Assembly: GCA_017694215.1 (NCBI GenBank)
Contig: JADIND010000057.1
Location: forward strand, 1-11,522
Reading direction: 5' to 3'
DNA length: 11,522 nucleotides
Source of the DNA: Candidatus Scatousia excrementipullorum
GTDB lineage: Bacteria; Cyanobacteriota; Vampirovibrionia; Gastranaerophilales; Gastranaerophilaceae
Position 1 is the stretch's first letter. Each line of letters begins with the position of its first letter. Shown here piece by piece: positions 1 to 7,614 of this stretch. Position numbers and translations under genes: made by a program. The notes under the pieces are model-generated. The model was not told the DNA's origin, did no database searches, and saw nothing but the letters and a program-made list of their open reading frames with translations.

Positions 1-55
1 TAAATATACAATACAGGGTCAAACATTTTTAATGTAATACAGGATACAATTTAAC

Positions 56-1084
56 ATGATGAATCTGCCAATGCCTCCAAATCCTTACAATCACAATATT
101 ATTCGTACTCCTTTCGGATTTATTGATACTGATATAAAAGGTCATATTATCATTAATCAAGAATCAAAAATGTATAAAATTATGATATTTGACAACTTTA
201 GCTTTGAGACCTCAATGTATTTCAGAGGAGAAAATGACAAATTTCCTACTTTTAAGACAAGCTGGCAAAGATTACAAAATAACTTTGAAAAATGTATAGG
301 GTGGTTACAAAAACAGGAATTTATCGAGTGGTTTATGTCAACACCTTACTTTGAACATTTTGCTTATAAGTCTGAATTTGCACCATATCCGAATATTCCG
401 GAAGGGCAGGGTTATAAGTTTTGTTTTGACTTTGAGGCTATTGCCCAGCATTATGAATTCCATACAAATTATCTTGACATAACAACAAAAAGAGAAATTG
501 CAGAATTTTTTGCTTACACACATTATGTAAATGGCAAACTTGTACCTATTGAAGATTTTAACAACAGACAACCTTGCCTTTATTCCTCATTTGGAAGCAA
601 ACTCGAGCATCCTCATAACCCTGATGTAAGAATAGTAGGATTTCAGGTATTACCCCGACCGCTCCGGCAAAAAGCAATGGCAATTAATTTAGAAAATTGT
701 TCATCAGATTACAAAAAAGAAATGCATTGTGAAGAATTGCCCCGTGAGAAGAAACGGGCTTTTGAAATTTTTGACAAATTTGAAGGCGGAAAACTTCTAA
801 TGCCGGATGATTACGCAGCCGGTGCAGCCAACATTATCAGAACCCGCTACAAAAACGAAAAACTCATTAATGAATCCGCATTTGAAAAATACTGCAAAGA
901 ATTTAAACAAAACCCTAAAGACATATTAAAACGACTAAGAAACAAAGGTTACAGTTTAACCTCAGAACATCTGCTCAATACCACAGAATTGAAAGCTGAT
1001 ATGCAAAAAGAAATAGACGAACATATTATTCCATGGATAAATGAATTTGTAAGTTACTCGCCGATTATACACCCCAAAAATTGA
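56..1084 (+). CDS. FRG domain-containing protein
   Basis: This encodes a 342-aa soluble protein with no signal peptide or membrane segment. The FRG domain is visible from its namesake motif FRGE at residues 56-59 and from the block IAQHYEFHTNYLDIT (129-143) followed by AEFFAYTH (149-156). These match the family pattern 'AQHxGxPTxLLDxT...AxFFA'. The family is widespread in bacteria and phages, and its biochemical activity is not established to my knowledge. The C-terminal third (about residues 215-342) is charged and probably helical. An in-frame stop at 35-37 limits the start to ATG 56 or the adjacent ATG 59; the upstream AGGATA is only a weak ribosome site. It is the only plus-strand gene on this side and converges on the 764-aa gene. 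Domain call is firm; function is unknown. Confidence 0.85.
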   Translation: MMNLPMPPNPYNHNIIRTPFGFIDTDIKGHIIINQESKMYKIMIFDNFSFETSMYFRGENDKFPTFKTSWQRLQNNFEKCIGWLQKQEFIEWFMSTPYFEHFAYKSEFAPYPNIPEGQGYKFCFDFEAIAQHYEFHTNYLDITTKREIAEFFAYTHYVNGKLVPIEDFNNRQPCLYSSFGSKLEHPHNPDVRIVGFQVLPRPLRQKAMAINLENCSSDYKKEMHCEELPREKKRAFEIFDKFEGGKLLMPDDYAAGAANIIRTRYKNEKLINESAFEKYCKEFKQNPKDILKRLRNKGYSLTSEHLLNTTELKADMQKEIDEHIIPWINEFVSYSPIIHPKN

Positions 1085-1192
1085 TTGTTGTAAATATTTA
1101 TTACAATTTCATTTATACTCTGCAATTTAGCATCGAGAATATACTTTATATATACAACAGTTAAAAATACTGTCTTTATGTTCATCTTGAAT

Positions 1193-1222
1193 GGGAAGGG
1201 GCGACGAGCCCCTTTCCGTTTT
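1193..1222 (+). terminator. Rho-independent terminator between convergent genes
   Basis: A 10-bp stem (1193-1202 paired with 1208-1217, one G-U pair) closes a 5-nt GACGA loop and is followed by GTTTTG on the plus strand. An outer TTGAAT/ATTCAA pair (1187-1192 with 1226-1231) can extend it. It sits about 110 nt after the FRG-domain stop codon and 58 nt beyond the 3' end of the convergent minus-strand gene. The T-run favours termination of plus-strand transcripts; on the minus strand the hairpin has no T-run. A weaker AT-rich hairpin (TTGTAA/TTACAA, 1088-1106) lies just after the FRG stop. The rest of 1085-1279 shows no gene. Confidence 0.6.
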
Positions 1223-1279
1223 GTCATTCAAAATTTAAACGATGTTACCTTTTATGTATGCCTATGCACTAGAACCAGT

Positions 1280-3574
1280 TTATTTTTCTTTTCTTAATTT
1301 TGTTCTTATTAAGAACTTTATCTTATCTATGAATGTCGGAGCCTTGTCATTTACGGAATTTTGGAGGATATATTTTTCATCTTGACCGAATAAATCATAG
1401 TCGGCAGCTTTCTTTTTCAATTTTTCAAAGGAATAAGGCTTATTTTTTATACAAGAATCATTAACCAGAAACAAATCCTGAAGATTGGCAGAAATAAATG
1501 AGTTATTATCAGGTGCCATATATGGAAAAGAAACATTCAATGCCTGCTCTTTAAAACCTTTATCATTGATGTTTGAAGAACCCAAAAAACTTTTCATTTT
1601 AAGGTACCAATTTTTAAATATTTTATAACCGTCAGCTTTTTCTAAGACATTTTTATCAAGAAAAATAATTGTATCATTTTTTGACCTTGAATGTTTTGTT
1701 ATATATTTATTAACATTTGCCAAGCCTGTTTCTGTTGCAGTTATTGGTACAAAAATTATAAATTTATCCTTGTTGAGTTTCTTCGCACTTGTGCAGTAAT
1801 CAGCGGTTCCAATCATGGAATCTCCGCTTCCTATAATATCATCCAATATCAAAAAGGCACTGTTTTTAGGATATTTATTTAAATCTTGAACATCATCTGC
1901 CTGAATCATTCTACTTTCAGGAAAATTGAACAAATCCTTATACATCTTCATCAATATATCAAAGCTCTTTACATTTCTCATCCTATGCTGAAGCAGATAC
2001 AAATTTTCTTTCGGAATATTATGACTCTGTAAATACTCAGCAATCTTATTATTTAATTCTTCAAGAGCCTGTATCATCGACTGTTTTGAATATACTTGAA
2101 TATTTGAGTTAAAATACTCAGCAATAGATTTACTAAGATTGTTATAAGACCTCTTAGTAATTGAATACCTATCTGCGATAGATTCTATGGTTGTTTTAAT
2201 CCTTTCTTTTGACGGAACAACCGGTTGAATTTGTTTTAATATACCGGTTTTGGTAGCAGGATTTTCAATACTAACACGAATAGCACTCAATCCCAGCTTT
2301 TTCAATTTTGCTTCAATAGGATTATTCAAAACGAACGAAACACATTCCGCAAAATCTGCATCAGGGTATTTAGTCTGAAAAGCTTTAGCTTTTTTCAAAA
2401 CACTCACTGCCTTTAACGGTAAATTTCTATCATCTCCAAACAAATTGACACCATCGCTGAACCCTTCCAGATTTATCAATGTCAAATTATTAGCCGCTAC
2501 ATTTTCAGTAATTATTTGAAGAGTGTCTTTATTATTAAGATCATTCAAAGTTACAATACTGCCAAGCTTTTCCTTCGAATTACTCAGCTTAAATAGCCCT
2601 TTATTTTCGTGAAAATACTCAAAATACTTATTCAATTCTCCAACAGAATCAAACGCAGTAATTCGGTTATGTGTCAACTGTTCTGCAATATCAGAAAGAG
2701 ATGAATAATTTGCAAACTGGGTAATTTTTTGAATTGTTGTTAAAATCTCAGATAGTGTCGCCTCAGGAACAGCTTTAGATATTTTCGCAATATCATCTTC
2801 CAGATTCTTTTCTGAATAGATGTTCAGTTGCCTTGTAATTTTTGCATACAAATCATCAACCAAAGCTGCTATTTTTGTCTGTTTATTAATTCCGGCAAAC
2901 GCATTCACATCATCATCAAGCTTTACGGTAATTCGTTTATAATTAAGCCACGCAGGCTTTTTATTATCATGAAGCTGCACATCCGCAAGAAAGAAATTTT
3001 CACCCTTTGAATTACTGTAAAACTCAATTTCACGTAAATCATCTCCATAATGATTTTTTATTGCTCTTGCTTTGTCAACCGTTTTATCCCAATTTAAATC
3101 AGGATATTCAATAATACTTTTTGCACTAAACGGTGTCACATTACACTGCACCAAATTCAATAATGTTGCCTGCTGCTTTTTGTCCAGACATCCGAAATTC
3201 AACACATACTCTGCAGGATAATTCCATAGCCCCAGATCATTTTTTGATAATAACAAAGGTTCAATCTGTTTTAATTTATGCATTTCCATCTGCGAAAACT
3301 GCTGAAGATTCCGCAACTCAATTCTCAAATATCCGCTCAAATCAACTTTTGAAGCAAGTGAATACAAATATTTTAAATTTTCAACTTTCAAATGTTGGAC
3401 GAATTCTGCAGCTATCGGCTCCCCGTACAGTTCATGAAACTTCCGCAGCAGGTTATTTTTTGTCATATTACAGACATTTTGAAGATTTTCATTATTTGTT
3501 ACAGCCTGTGAAATTTTATTTATATTGGCTGTAAAAGAGGGGGAATATACCTGATTACTTACACTTAAATTCAT
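1280..3574 (-). CDS. Large protein with C-terminal phosphoribosyltransferase-like domain
   Basis: This encodes a 764-aa protein that I do not recognise as a named family over most of its length. The visible anchor is LILDDIIGSGDS at residues 575-586. It has the form of a PRPP-binding loop (hydrophobic strand, two acidic residues, then a small Gly/Ser-rich turn). It is followed by the hydrophobic strand FIIFVPITATETG (605-617) and later by FPYMAPDNNS (683-692). This arrangement recalls the PRTase-like domains found with bacterial conflict systems (PRTase-CE type). Residues 1-20 are a Ser/Thr-rich leader with SPSFTAN (11-17). The middle (about 30-540) is helical and Lys/Asn-rich, with no membrane segment. 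The ATG at 3572-3574 has no Shine-Dalgarno. The gene stands alone, about 100 nt downstream of dedA and convergent with the FRG gene. The gene is sure; the domain call is moderate and the role unknown. Confidence 0.8.
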   Translation of the reverse strand: MNLSVSNQVYSPSFTANINKISQAVTNNENLQNVCNMTKNNLLRKFHELYGEPIAAEFVQHLKVENLKYLYSLASKVDLSGYLRIELRNLQQFSQMEMHKLKQIEPLLLSKNDLGLWNYPAEYVLNFGCLDKKQQATLLNLVQCNVTPFSAKSIIEYPDLNWDKTVDKARAIKNHYGDDLREIEFYSNSKGENFFLADVQLHDNKKPAWLNYKRITVKLDDDVNAFAGINKQTKIAALVDDLYAKITRQLNIYSEKNLEDDIAKISKAVPEATLSEILTTIQKITQFANYSSLSDIAEQLTHNRITAFDSVGELNKYFEYFHENKGLFKLSNSKEKLGSIVTLNDLNNKDTLQIITENVAANNLTLINLEGFSDGVNLFGDDRNLPLKAVSVLKKAKAFQTKYPDADFAECVSFVLNNPIEAKLKKLGLSAIRVSIENPATKTGILKQIQPVVPSKERIKTTIESIADRYSITKRSYNNLSKSIAEYFNSNIQVYSKQSMIQALEELNNKIAEYLQSHNIPKENLYLLQHRMRNVKSFDILMKMYKDLFNFPESRMIQADDVQDLNKYPKNSAFLILDDIIGSGDSMIGTADYCTSAKKLNKDKFIIFVPITATETGLANVNKYITKHSRSKNDTIIFLDKNVLEKADGYKIFKNWYLKMKSFLGSSNINDKGFKEQALNVSFPYMAPDNNSFISANLQDLFLVNDSCIKNKPYSFEKLKKKAADYDLFGQDEKYILQNSVNDKAPTFIDKIKFLIRTKLRKEK

Positions 3575-3595
3575 TATACAATTTTAAAACATCTG

Positions 3596-3624
3596 AAAAT
3601 AAAATTTGCCATCTTTAATGTAAA
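3596..3624 (-). promoter_or_regulatory. Possible sigma70 promoter for the 764-aa gene
   Basis: On the minus strand TTTACA (3624-3619) is separated by 17 nt from TATTTT (3601-3596). Transcription would begin near 3589, about 15 nt before the ATG, which agrees with the lack of a Shine-Dalgarno sequence. The region is very AT-rich, so chance matches are likely. Confidence 0.3.
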
Positions 3625-3672
3625 AAAGTTTTAAATAATACACATAATTCACAGTAAACAAATTTTAAGAAA

Positions 3673-4299
3673 CTAAGATTCTTTGAGGTGTTTAATGTGT
3701 TTATATACATAAATCACCCCGAGAATACCAAAAATGACAACGATTGCTATATCAAACTTATGCCATATATGTTTGAAAGCTTCAAGATTCTGTCCCATTT
3801 TCAAGCCAACATAAACGAGAGCATAGCTCCAAACAAGAGAACCTAAAAAAGTTAATGTAAAAAATACTCTCTTTCTTGCCCTTAAAATTCCTGCAGGTAA
3901 CGAAATAAAGGTTCTTACGACCGGAAGCATTCTGCATAAGAAAAAAGCCCAGTCGCCGTATTTTTCAACCCATTTATCAGCTTCTTCAAGGTCTTTGTGA
4001 GATATGAGAAAATATTTTCCATATTTTTCAACAAACTTTCTTCCGCCGAAATATCCGAGATAATATGAAGGAATTGACCCGAGCACACACCCGAAAGCTC
4101 CTGCCAGAGCCGCAACATGAAAATTCATCTCGCCTTTGCTCACAATATATCCGGCAAACGGCAAAACAGCTTCACTCGGAAGCGGAATATTGCAGGATTC
4201 TATCGCCATCAAAAGCGAAATACCCCACGGCCCCATTGTCGTAATTACATATTCTATAAATTTAATCAACAAACTTAAAATTGAATTAATTAATTCCAT
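3673..4299 (-). CDS. DedA/VTT-family inner-membrane protein
   Basis: This encodes a 208-aa polytopic membrane protein of the DedA (SNARE-associated/VTT) family; the length is typical. Family marks are the N-terminal re-entrant motif ESCNIPLPSEAVLPFAG (34-50), the glycine-rich GCVLGSIPSYYLGYFGG (70-86), the acidic/aromatic linker YGDWAFFLCRMLPVVRTFISLPAG (113-136, with the conserved Arg residues R122 and R128) and a C-terminal hydrophobic helix with a Lys/His-rich cytoplasmic tail. DedA proteins are linked to lipid transport, notably undecaprenyl-phosphate or phosphatidylethanolamine flipping; the substrate here cannot be told. The start at 4299 is supported by GGGAGAG five nt upstream. The gene lies 75 nt downstream of the MBOAT gene on the same strand but has its own promoter-like site, so linkage to O-acetylation is only suggestive. 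Confidence 0.93.
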   Translation of the reverse strand: MELINSILSLLIKFIEYVITTMGPWGISLLMAIESCNIPLPSEAVLPFAGYIVSKGEMNFHVAALAGAFGCVLGSIPSYYLGYFGGRKFVEKYGKYFLISHKDLEEADKWVEKYGDWAFFLCRMLPVVRTFISLPAGILRARKRVFFTLTFLGSLVWSYALVYVGLKMGQNLEAFKHIWHKFDIAIVVIFGILGVIYVYKHIKHLKES

Positions 4300-4322
4300 G
4301 TTCTCTCTCCCGTTACCGGAAT

Positions 4323-4331
4323 ATTATAACA
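4323..4331 (-). promoter_or_regulatory. Extended -10 promoter upstream of dedA
   Basis: TGTTATAAT on the minus strand matches an extended -10 element (TGN plus consensus TATAAT). No convincing -35 lies 16-18 nt upstream. The predicted start near 4316 leaves a short leader that contains the GGGAGAG ribosome site at 4311-4305. Confidence 0.4.
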
Positions 4332-4374
4332 GAACCGCGGCAAAAATTTTTGAATTGTAAAGCTTTTGCAATGT

Positions 4375-5766
4375 TTAAAACCTGAAATAAATAAACGGAT
4401 TGTATGTAGAATTTGCGATTGTAGCCGCAGATATTAGAAACAACAAAATCAGCCAGATATTAACGGTTAATTTAATCCACTTTTTCTCACTATAAATCAT
4501 GTTTTTGAAAATAGGCATTGCACATAATACCGCAGTAATAAATATAAGGATTTCGATATAATCACCGTAATAAATCATATTATAACTAACATCATGAACC
4601 TTAACCAATCCGAACATATTTTTTATGTAGGTTATTGCATAAGTCATATCTTCAGCCCTGAACATAACCCAGCCTATTACGAAAACCAGTATCGCATATA
4701 TATGTTTTAAAACATTTACAAACCTGTTGCTGCTGTCATTACACCAGCCTGTAGCCTTTTCTAATATTATGAATACGCCGTTCCAGACGCCCCATAATAC
4801 AAAATTCCAGCTTGCCCCATGCCAGATACCTGTTAAAAGAAACACAATAAACAAATTTAGATAAGTTCTGTTTTTCCCCTTTCTGTTCCCGCCAAGCGGA
4901 ATGTATAAATACTGTTTAAACCATGTGGAAAGAGAAATATGCCACCTTCTCCAAAATTCGGTAATTGATTTTGAGATATAGGGATAATTGAAGTTCTCCA
5001 TAAAAGTAAATCCGAAAATCAATCCGAGCCCGATTGCCATATCAGAATATCCGGAAAAATCGTAATACAGCTGCATCGTATAAGACAAAGCCCCAATCCA
5101 GGCCGTTAATGGAGAAAACGTATCAGCAGGCTGCATAAATATTTTATCCGCAACAGCCCCCATTGTATTTGCAATTAACATCTTTTTAGCCAGACCGATT
5201 ATAAAACGCTTTACTCCAAGGGTCACTTTATCAAAATTAACTTCTCTGTCATCTATCTGGTTTTCGATGTCATGATATTTTACAATAGGCCCTGCAATAA
5301 GCTGAGGGAAAAGACAAATATATAAAGCTAATTTATAAATATCTTTCTGAGCTTTGCACTCACCTCTATATACATCAATAACATAAGACACAGCCTGAAA
5401 AGTATAAAACGAAATTCCGATAGGCATTATTATATTCAAAGGCTCAATGTTTGAATGACAGAGTGCATTTATATTATCAAGGATAAAATTAAAGTATTTA
5501 AAATATACAAGGAACCCTAAATTGGCGATAATAGTAATTATCAACGGCAGCTTTTTATTTACGGATTTTTCCACATAAATTGCACCGAGATAATTCAGAA
5601 GAATTGTGAGCAGCATTATTGCAAGAAACTTCGGTTCACCCCAGGCATAAAACAAAATGCTTGCCACAAGCAAAATCGGGTTATGCAGTTCTTTTTTACA
5701 GAGAAGGTATAACGCACAAACAACAGGCAAAAACATAAATACAAATGTCATTGAACTAAAAAGCAT
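4375..5766 (-). CDS. MBOAT-family O-acyltransferase, AlgI/PatA-like
   Basis: This encodes a 463-aa polytopic membrane-bound O-acyltransferase of the AlgI/PatA branch, full length for the family. These proteins pass an acetyl group across the inner membrane to a periplasmic partner that esterifies a polysaccharide. Signature segments are the N-terminal MLFSSMTFVFMFLPVV and LFYAWGEPKF (38-47), the block MPIGISFYTFQAVSYVIDVYRG (114-135), LFPQLIAGPI (152-161), YYDFSGYSDMAIG (234-246), FWRRWHISLSTWF (271-283, His276) and LLTGIWHGASWNFVLWG (310-326). His316 in WHGA is the expected catalytic histidine, equivalent to AlgI His322. The ATG overlaps the stop codon of the upstream AlgX-like gene (TAATG) and has a strong ribosome site, so the two are translationally coupled. 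Family call is firm; the polysaccharide acceptor is unknown. Confidence 0.95.
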   Translation of the reverse strand: MLFSSMTFVFMFLPVVCALYLLCKKELHNPILLVASILFYAWGEPKFLAIMLLTILLNYLGAIYVEKSVNKKLPLIITIIANLGFLVYFKYFNFILDNINALCHSNIEPLNIIMPIGISFYTFQAVSYVIDVYRGECKAQKDIYKLALYICLFPQLIAGPIVKYHDIENQIDDREVNFDKVTLGVKRFIIGLAKKMLIANTMGAVADKIFMQPADTFSPLTAWIGALSYTMQLYYDFSGYSDMAIGLGLIFGFTFMENFNYPYISKSITEFWRRWHISLSTWFKQYLYIPLGGNRKGKNRTYLNLFIVFLLTGIWHGASWNFVLWGVWNGVFIILEKATGWCNDSSNRFVNVLKHIYAILVFVIGWVMFRAEDMTYAITYIKNMFGLVKVHDVSYNMIYYGDYIEILIFITAVLCAMPIFKNMIYSEKKWIKLTVNIWLILLFLISAATIANSTYNPFIYFRF

Positions 5767-5778
5767 TATTCTTCCTCC
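5764..5778 (-). promoter_or_regulatory. Coupled ribosome-binding site and TAATG stop/start overlap
   Basis: GGAGGAAG (5778-5771) lies inside the last codons (Glu-Glu-Glu) of the AlgX-like gene, 7 nt from GGAGG to the MBOAT ATG. The last A of the upstream TAA is the first A of that ATG. This predicts translational coupling. Because of it, a frameshift in the upstream gene could lower MBOAT expression through premature termination. Confidence 0.65.
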
Positions 5779-7220
5779 GATGGGTACATTTTTGTTAAAT
5801 TCTCGGCATATCCGGATGTCACAATTAACAAGACAGCATCAGGTTTATAATCTTCAGCTATTTTTTCATATGGTCTCATTTCCGTTTCATATCTCCGCTT
5901 AGGAGTTTCAAGCGAAGAATTTAGTCTGAATTTTCTTATTTCTTTAAAATTTGTGTTTAAAAAATATGTTATATTTTCCTGGTATGAATTACCAAGAATC
6001 ATTAATTTATAATGACCTTTGCTATTTAAATGCAAAAAAGGATACTCATAATTATTTTTATCTTTTTTTATGGTAATTGTTTCAGGATACTTATAATCGT
6101 AGTATAAATATTCCGTATTAAGCAACTTTTCTGCATTTACGGCAGCACCCCTATAAGTCTCACCTTCTCTGAAATTATGATCGGATTCATACCGGCACAA
6201 AGTTCTTTTATAAGTATTAAAATCACCTTCCGGAGTAACAGATAATAACGGAAAATCTGTTTTCATTTTATTAATAAGTTGTGAATACATTAAATACGCA
6301 CCGTAATCAGTTAAATGATGATCTGTTTTAAAATAAATATATTCATTTTTATCAGCATTTCTAAATGTTGCTTCAGGATATATTATATCTAACCCGTAAT
6401 TTACCTTTGCATACTCAACAAGAGCAACCGTTCGGTTTGGTGTTACTTTTTTCAAAATTTTATCAACATTTTGTTGATATGAATTTTTACCAGGAGCAAT
6501 TATTACATATAGTTTTATATTATTATCATTACAAAATTTCTTTAATTTAAACAAATTTGAACTTATCTGTTTAAGCTGCGTTTCAGTAAAGGGGATTTCA
6601 ATGCCATTACCCAACATCCAATTTGTACTTTTATATAAATGAATTGTTTTTAATTGAACATAATCAGTATGCAGTAAATAATTCATATAATTATATACCG
6701 GTATTATCTCCTCACGCAGGAGGAATCTGTCAGAAAACCAGCTGTCAAAATCTTTCCCGAAATTAAAATTAATTTCATTGTGCTCTATAAAAGGTTTATA
6801 TGCAGCAAGTCTTCTATTTTCTTTTTTCGAAATTTCGTCATCAGAAATTTTCATCATCGGAATAAAAAGCATAATAAAGAAAATCGTCAGGAAAATTATA
6901 TCAATCCTTGATTTATTTTCCTCAATTTTAAAATCAGCAAGGTAGGAGGTGAGTTTATATCCCGCAAGATAAGTCAGAATAATTATAATAAGAAGAATTT
7001 TAACATCAAATTTTATGCTTCCGCGGACTTTAAGCTGTTTATTGTACAGAAGTTCAAAACTTTCTTCTTTCGGCGTAATAACTAATTGATTATCAGAAAT
7101 TTTCAAGTCCGCACCTTTTGCGGAAAATTTATCAAGGGCATTAAGTTTATATTTATGGTCTTTAAGCCTGATATCGCTTAGAGTTAGGGTCGCCCCCCCC
7201 GTGAGATGCAGTGTTTGCAA
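5766..7220 (-). CDS. AlgX/AlgJ-like O-acetyltransferase (DHHxT), catalytic part, out of frame with its N-terminus
   Basis: This open frame (up to 484 aa, only from a TTG at 7220) holds the catalytic part of a SGNH-like acetyltransferase of the AlgX/AlgJ/DHHW group, the usual partner of AlgI-type MBOATs. It has two membrane helices (residues 74-97 and 107-124), then FDSWFSDRFLLRE (158-170), LYVIIAPGKNSYQQ (237-250) and KTDHHLTDYG (298-307). The last provides the Asp300/His302 pair of the family D-x-H motif. GNSY (410-413) follows, with Ser412 as likely nucleophile. The first ~65 residues (TLTLSDIRLKD onward) continue a beta-rich domain that begins in the other frame upstream, so the TTG start is not natural. 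The real gene most likely begins at 7485 and is broken at a G8 run (7193-7200). With one G fewer the protein would be 572 aa. Confidence 0.85.
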   Translation of the reverse strand: MQTLHLTGGATLTLSDIRLKDHKYKLNALDKFSAKGADLKISDNQLVITPKEESFELLYNKQLKVRGSIKFDVKILLIIIILTYLAGYKLTSYLADFKIEENKSRIDIIFLTIFFIMLFIPMMKISDDEISKKENRRLAAYKPFIEHNEINFNFGKDFDSWFSDRFLLREEIIPVYNYMNYLLHTDYVQLKTIHLYKSTNWMLGNGIEIPFTETQLKQISSNLFKLKKFCNDNNIKLYVIIAPGKNSYQQNVDKILKKVTPNRTVALVEYAKVNYGLDIIYPEATFRNADKNEYIYFKTDHHLTDYGAYLMYSQLINKMKTDFPLLSVTPEGDFNTYKRTLCRYESDHNFREGETYRGAAVNAEKLLNTEYLYYDYKYPETITIKKDKNNYEYPFLHLNSKGHYKLMILGNSYQENITYFLNTNFKEIRKFRLNSSLETPKRRYETEMRPYEKIAEDYKPDAVLLIVTSGYAENLTKMYPSEEE

Positions 7221-7485
7221 CGATTTTCAGCCACTTCGGCTGTCTTGGCTTTTTGAATTGAAATTCAAGAGAACTTCCGGCGGAAATATCCTCCCCGGAT
7301 GTTCTGGACTTAAACTTTTTAAAATCCGGAGATTTTTCTTTACTCAGCTGGACATCAATGGACGAAATATTATCCCCGAGAGCATAAAAAGTTACATCCA
7401 GAGGTTTTCTGACAAGCCAGAAGTGATTTGTAAATACGACAGCAAAAACTGTCAGAATAATTGAAATGCATACTCTCTTTTTCAT
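7162..7485 (-). CDS. N-terminal part of the AlgX-like O-acetyltransferase, frameshifted at a G8 run
   Basis: From ATG 7485 this frame encodes a lysine-containing start (MKKRVCIS), a membrane helix or signal anchor (about residues 6-25) and a beta-rich stretch running to WLKIVANTASHGG (85-97). Downstream of the G8 run the frame reads only 10 more unrelated codons to a TAA at 7162-7164. The next frame carries GGATLTLSDIRLKD, which completes the same beta-sandwich pattern ('..L.I....G...T.T.SDI.L.D'). The two pieces therefore belong to one gene. ATG 7491 (MIMKKR) is an alternative start; GGA at 7493-7491 lies five nt before ATG 7485. Whether the truncated 107-aa product is made, or the frame is restored by slippage, cannot be seen from one sequence. 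Confidence 0.65.
   Translation of the reverse strand: MKKRVCISIILTVFAVVFTNHFWLVRKPLDVTFYALGDNISSIDVQLSKEKSPDFKKFKSRTSGEDISAGSSLEFQFKKPRQPKWLKIVANTASHGGGDPNSKRYQA
7193..7200 (-). repeat. G8 homopolymer at the frame break (candidate phase-variation tract)
   Basis: Eight C on the plus strand (eight G in the mRNA) lie precisely where the two parts of the AlgX-like gene change frame. Seven or ten G would join the frames (His-Gly-Gly-Ala-Thr-Leu); eight leaves the catalytic domain untranslated. I saw no other comparably long G/C run in this window. Confidence 0.75.
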
Positions 7486-7510
7486 AATCATCCGTATAAA
7501 AATCCCATGA

Positions 7511-7551
7511 CTAATATGTTTAATATTAGTACAAATAAACCACAAACACAA
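7511..7551 (-). promoter_or_regulatory. Promoter with operator-like inverted repeat for the O-acetylation operon
   Basis: On the minus strand TTGTGT (7551-7546) is followed after exactly 17 nt by TAATAT (7528-7523). The -10 is embedded in a 7-bp inverted repeat with a 5-nt centre (CTAATAT-N5-ATATTAG, 7511-7529). A protein bound there would block the promoter, so this is a candidate operator. The predicted transcription start, near 7516, falls inside the repeat about 30 nt before ATG 7485. Confidence 0.45.
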
Positions 7552-7558
7552 CTCGCAG

Positions 7559-7591
7559 ATAAAAAACCTGCCGTAAAAGCATTACGACAGG
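7559..7591 (-). terminator. Rho-independent terminator after the NifX-domain gene
   Basis: On the minus strand CCTGTCGTAA (7591-7582) pairs over 10 bp, with one G-U pair, with TTACGGCAGG (7576-7567) around a 5-nt loop. Six T and then AT follow. It lies 24 nt after the stop codon at 7615-7617 and separates this transcript from the O-acetylation operon. Confidence 0.82.
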
Positions 7592-7614
7592 CCACATTAC
7601 GTATGAAAAAACAG

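Noticed and set aside
1..55. Promoter for the FRG gene (TACAAT at 45-50) and the near-repeat AATACAGG at 11-18 and 36-43
   Set aside because: There is no matching -35, the window edge is too close, and the short repeat is not longer than expected by chance in such AT-rich DNA.
3133..3534. 133-codon plus-strand open frame inside the 764-aa gene
   Set aside because: It is antisense to a long gene with normal protein features, and its translation has no recognisable domain and no ribosome site.
4332..4374. Terminator after the MBOAT gene (GCAAAA ... TTTTTGC arms)
   Set aside because: The stem is short and almost all A-T, without a proper T-run, so it cannot be told from background.
7201..7464. 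87-codon plus-strand open frame opposite the split AlgX-like gene
   Set aside because: The opposite strand encodes a coherent membrane anchor and beta domain that continue a real family; the plus-strand reading shows no such pattern.
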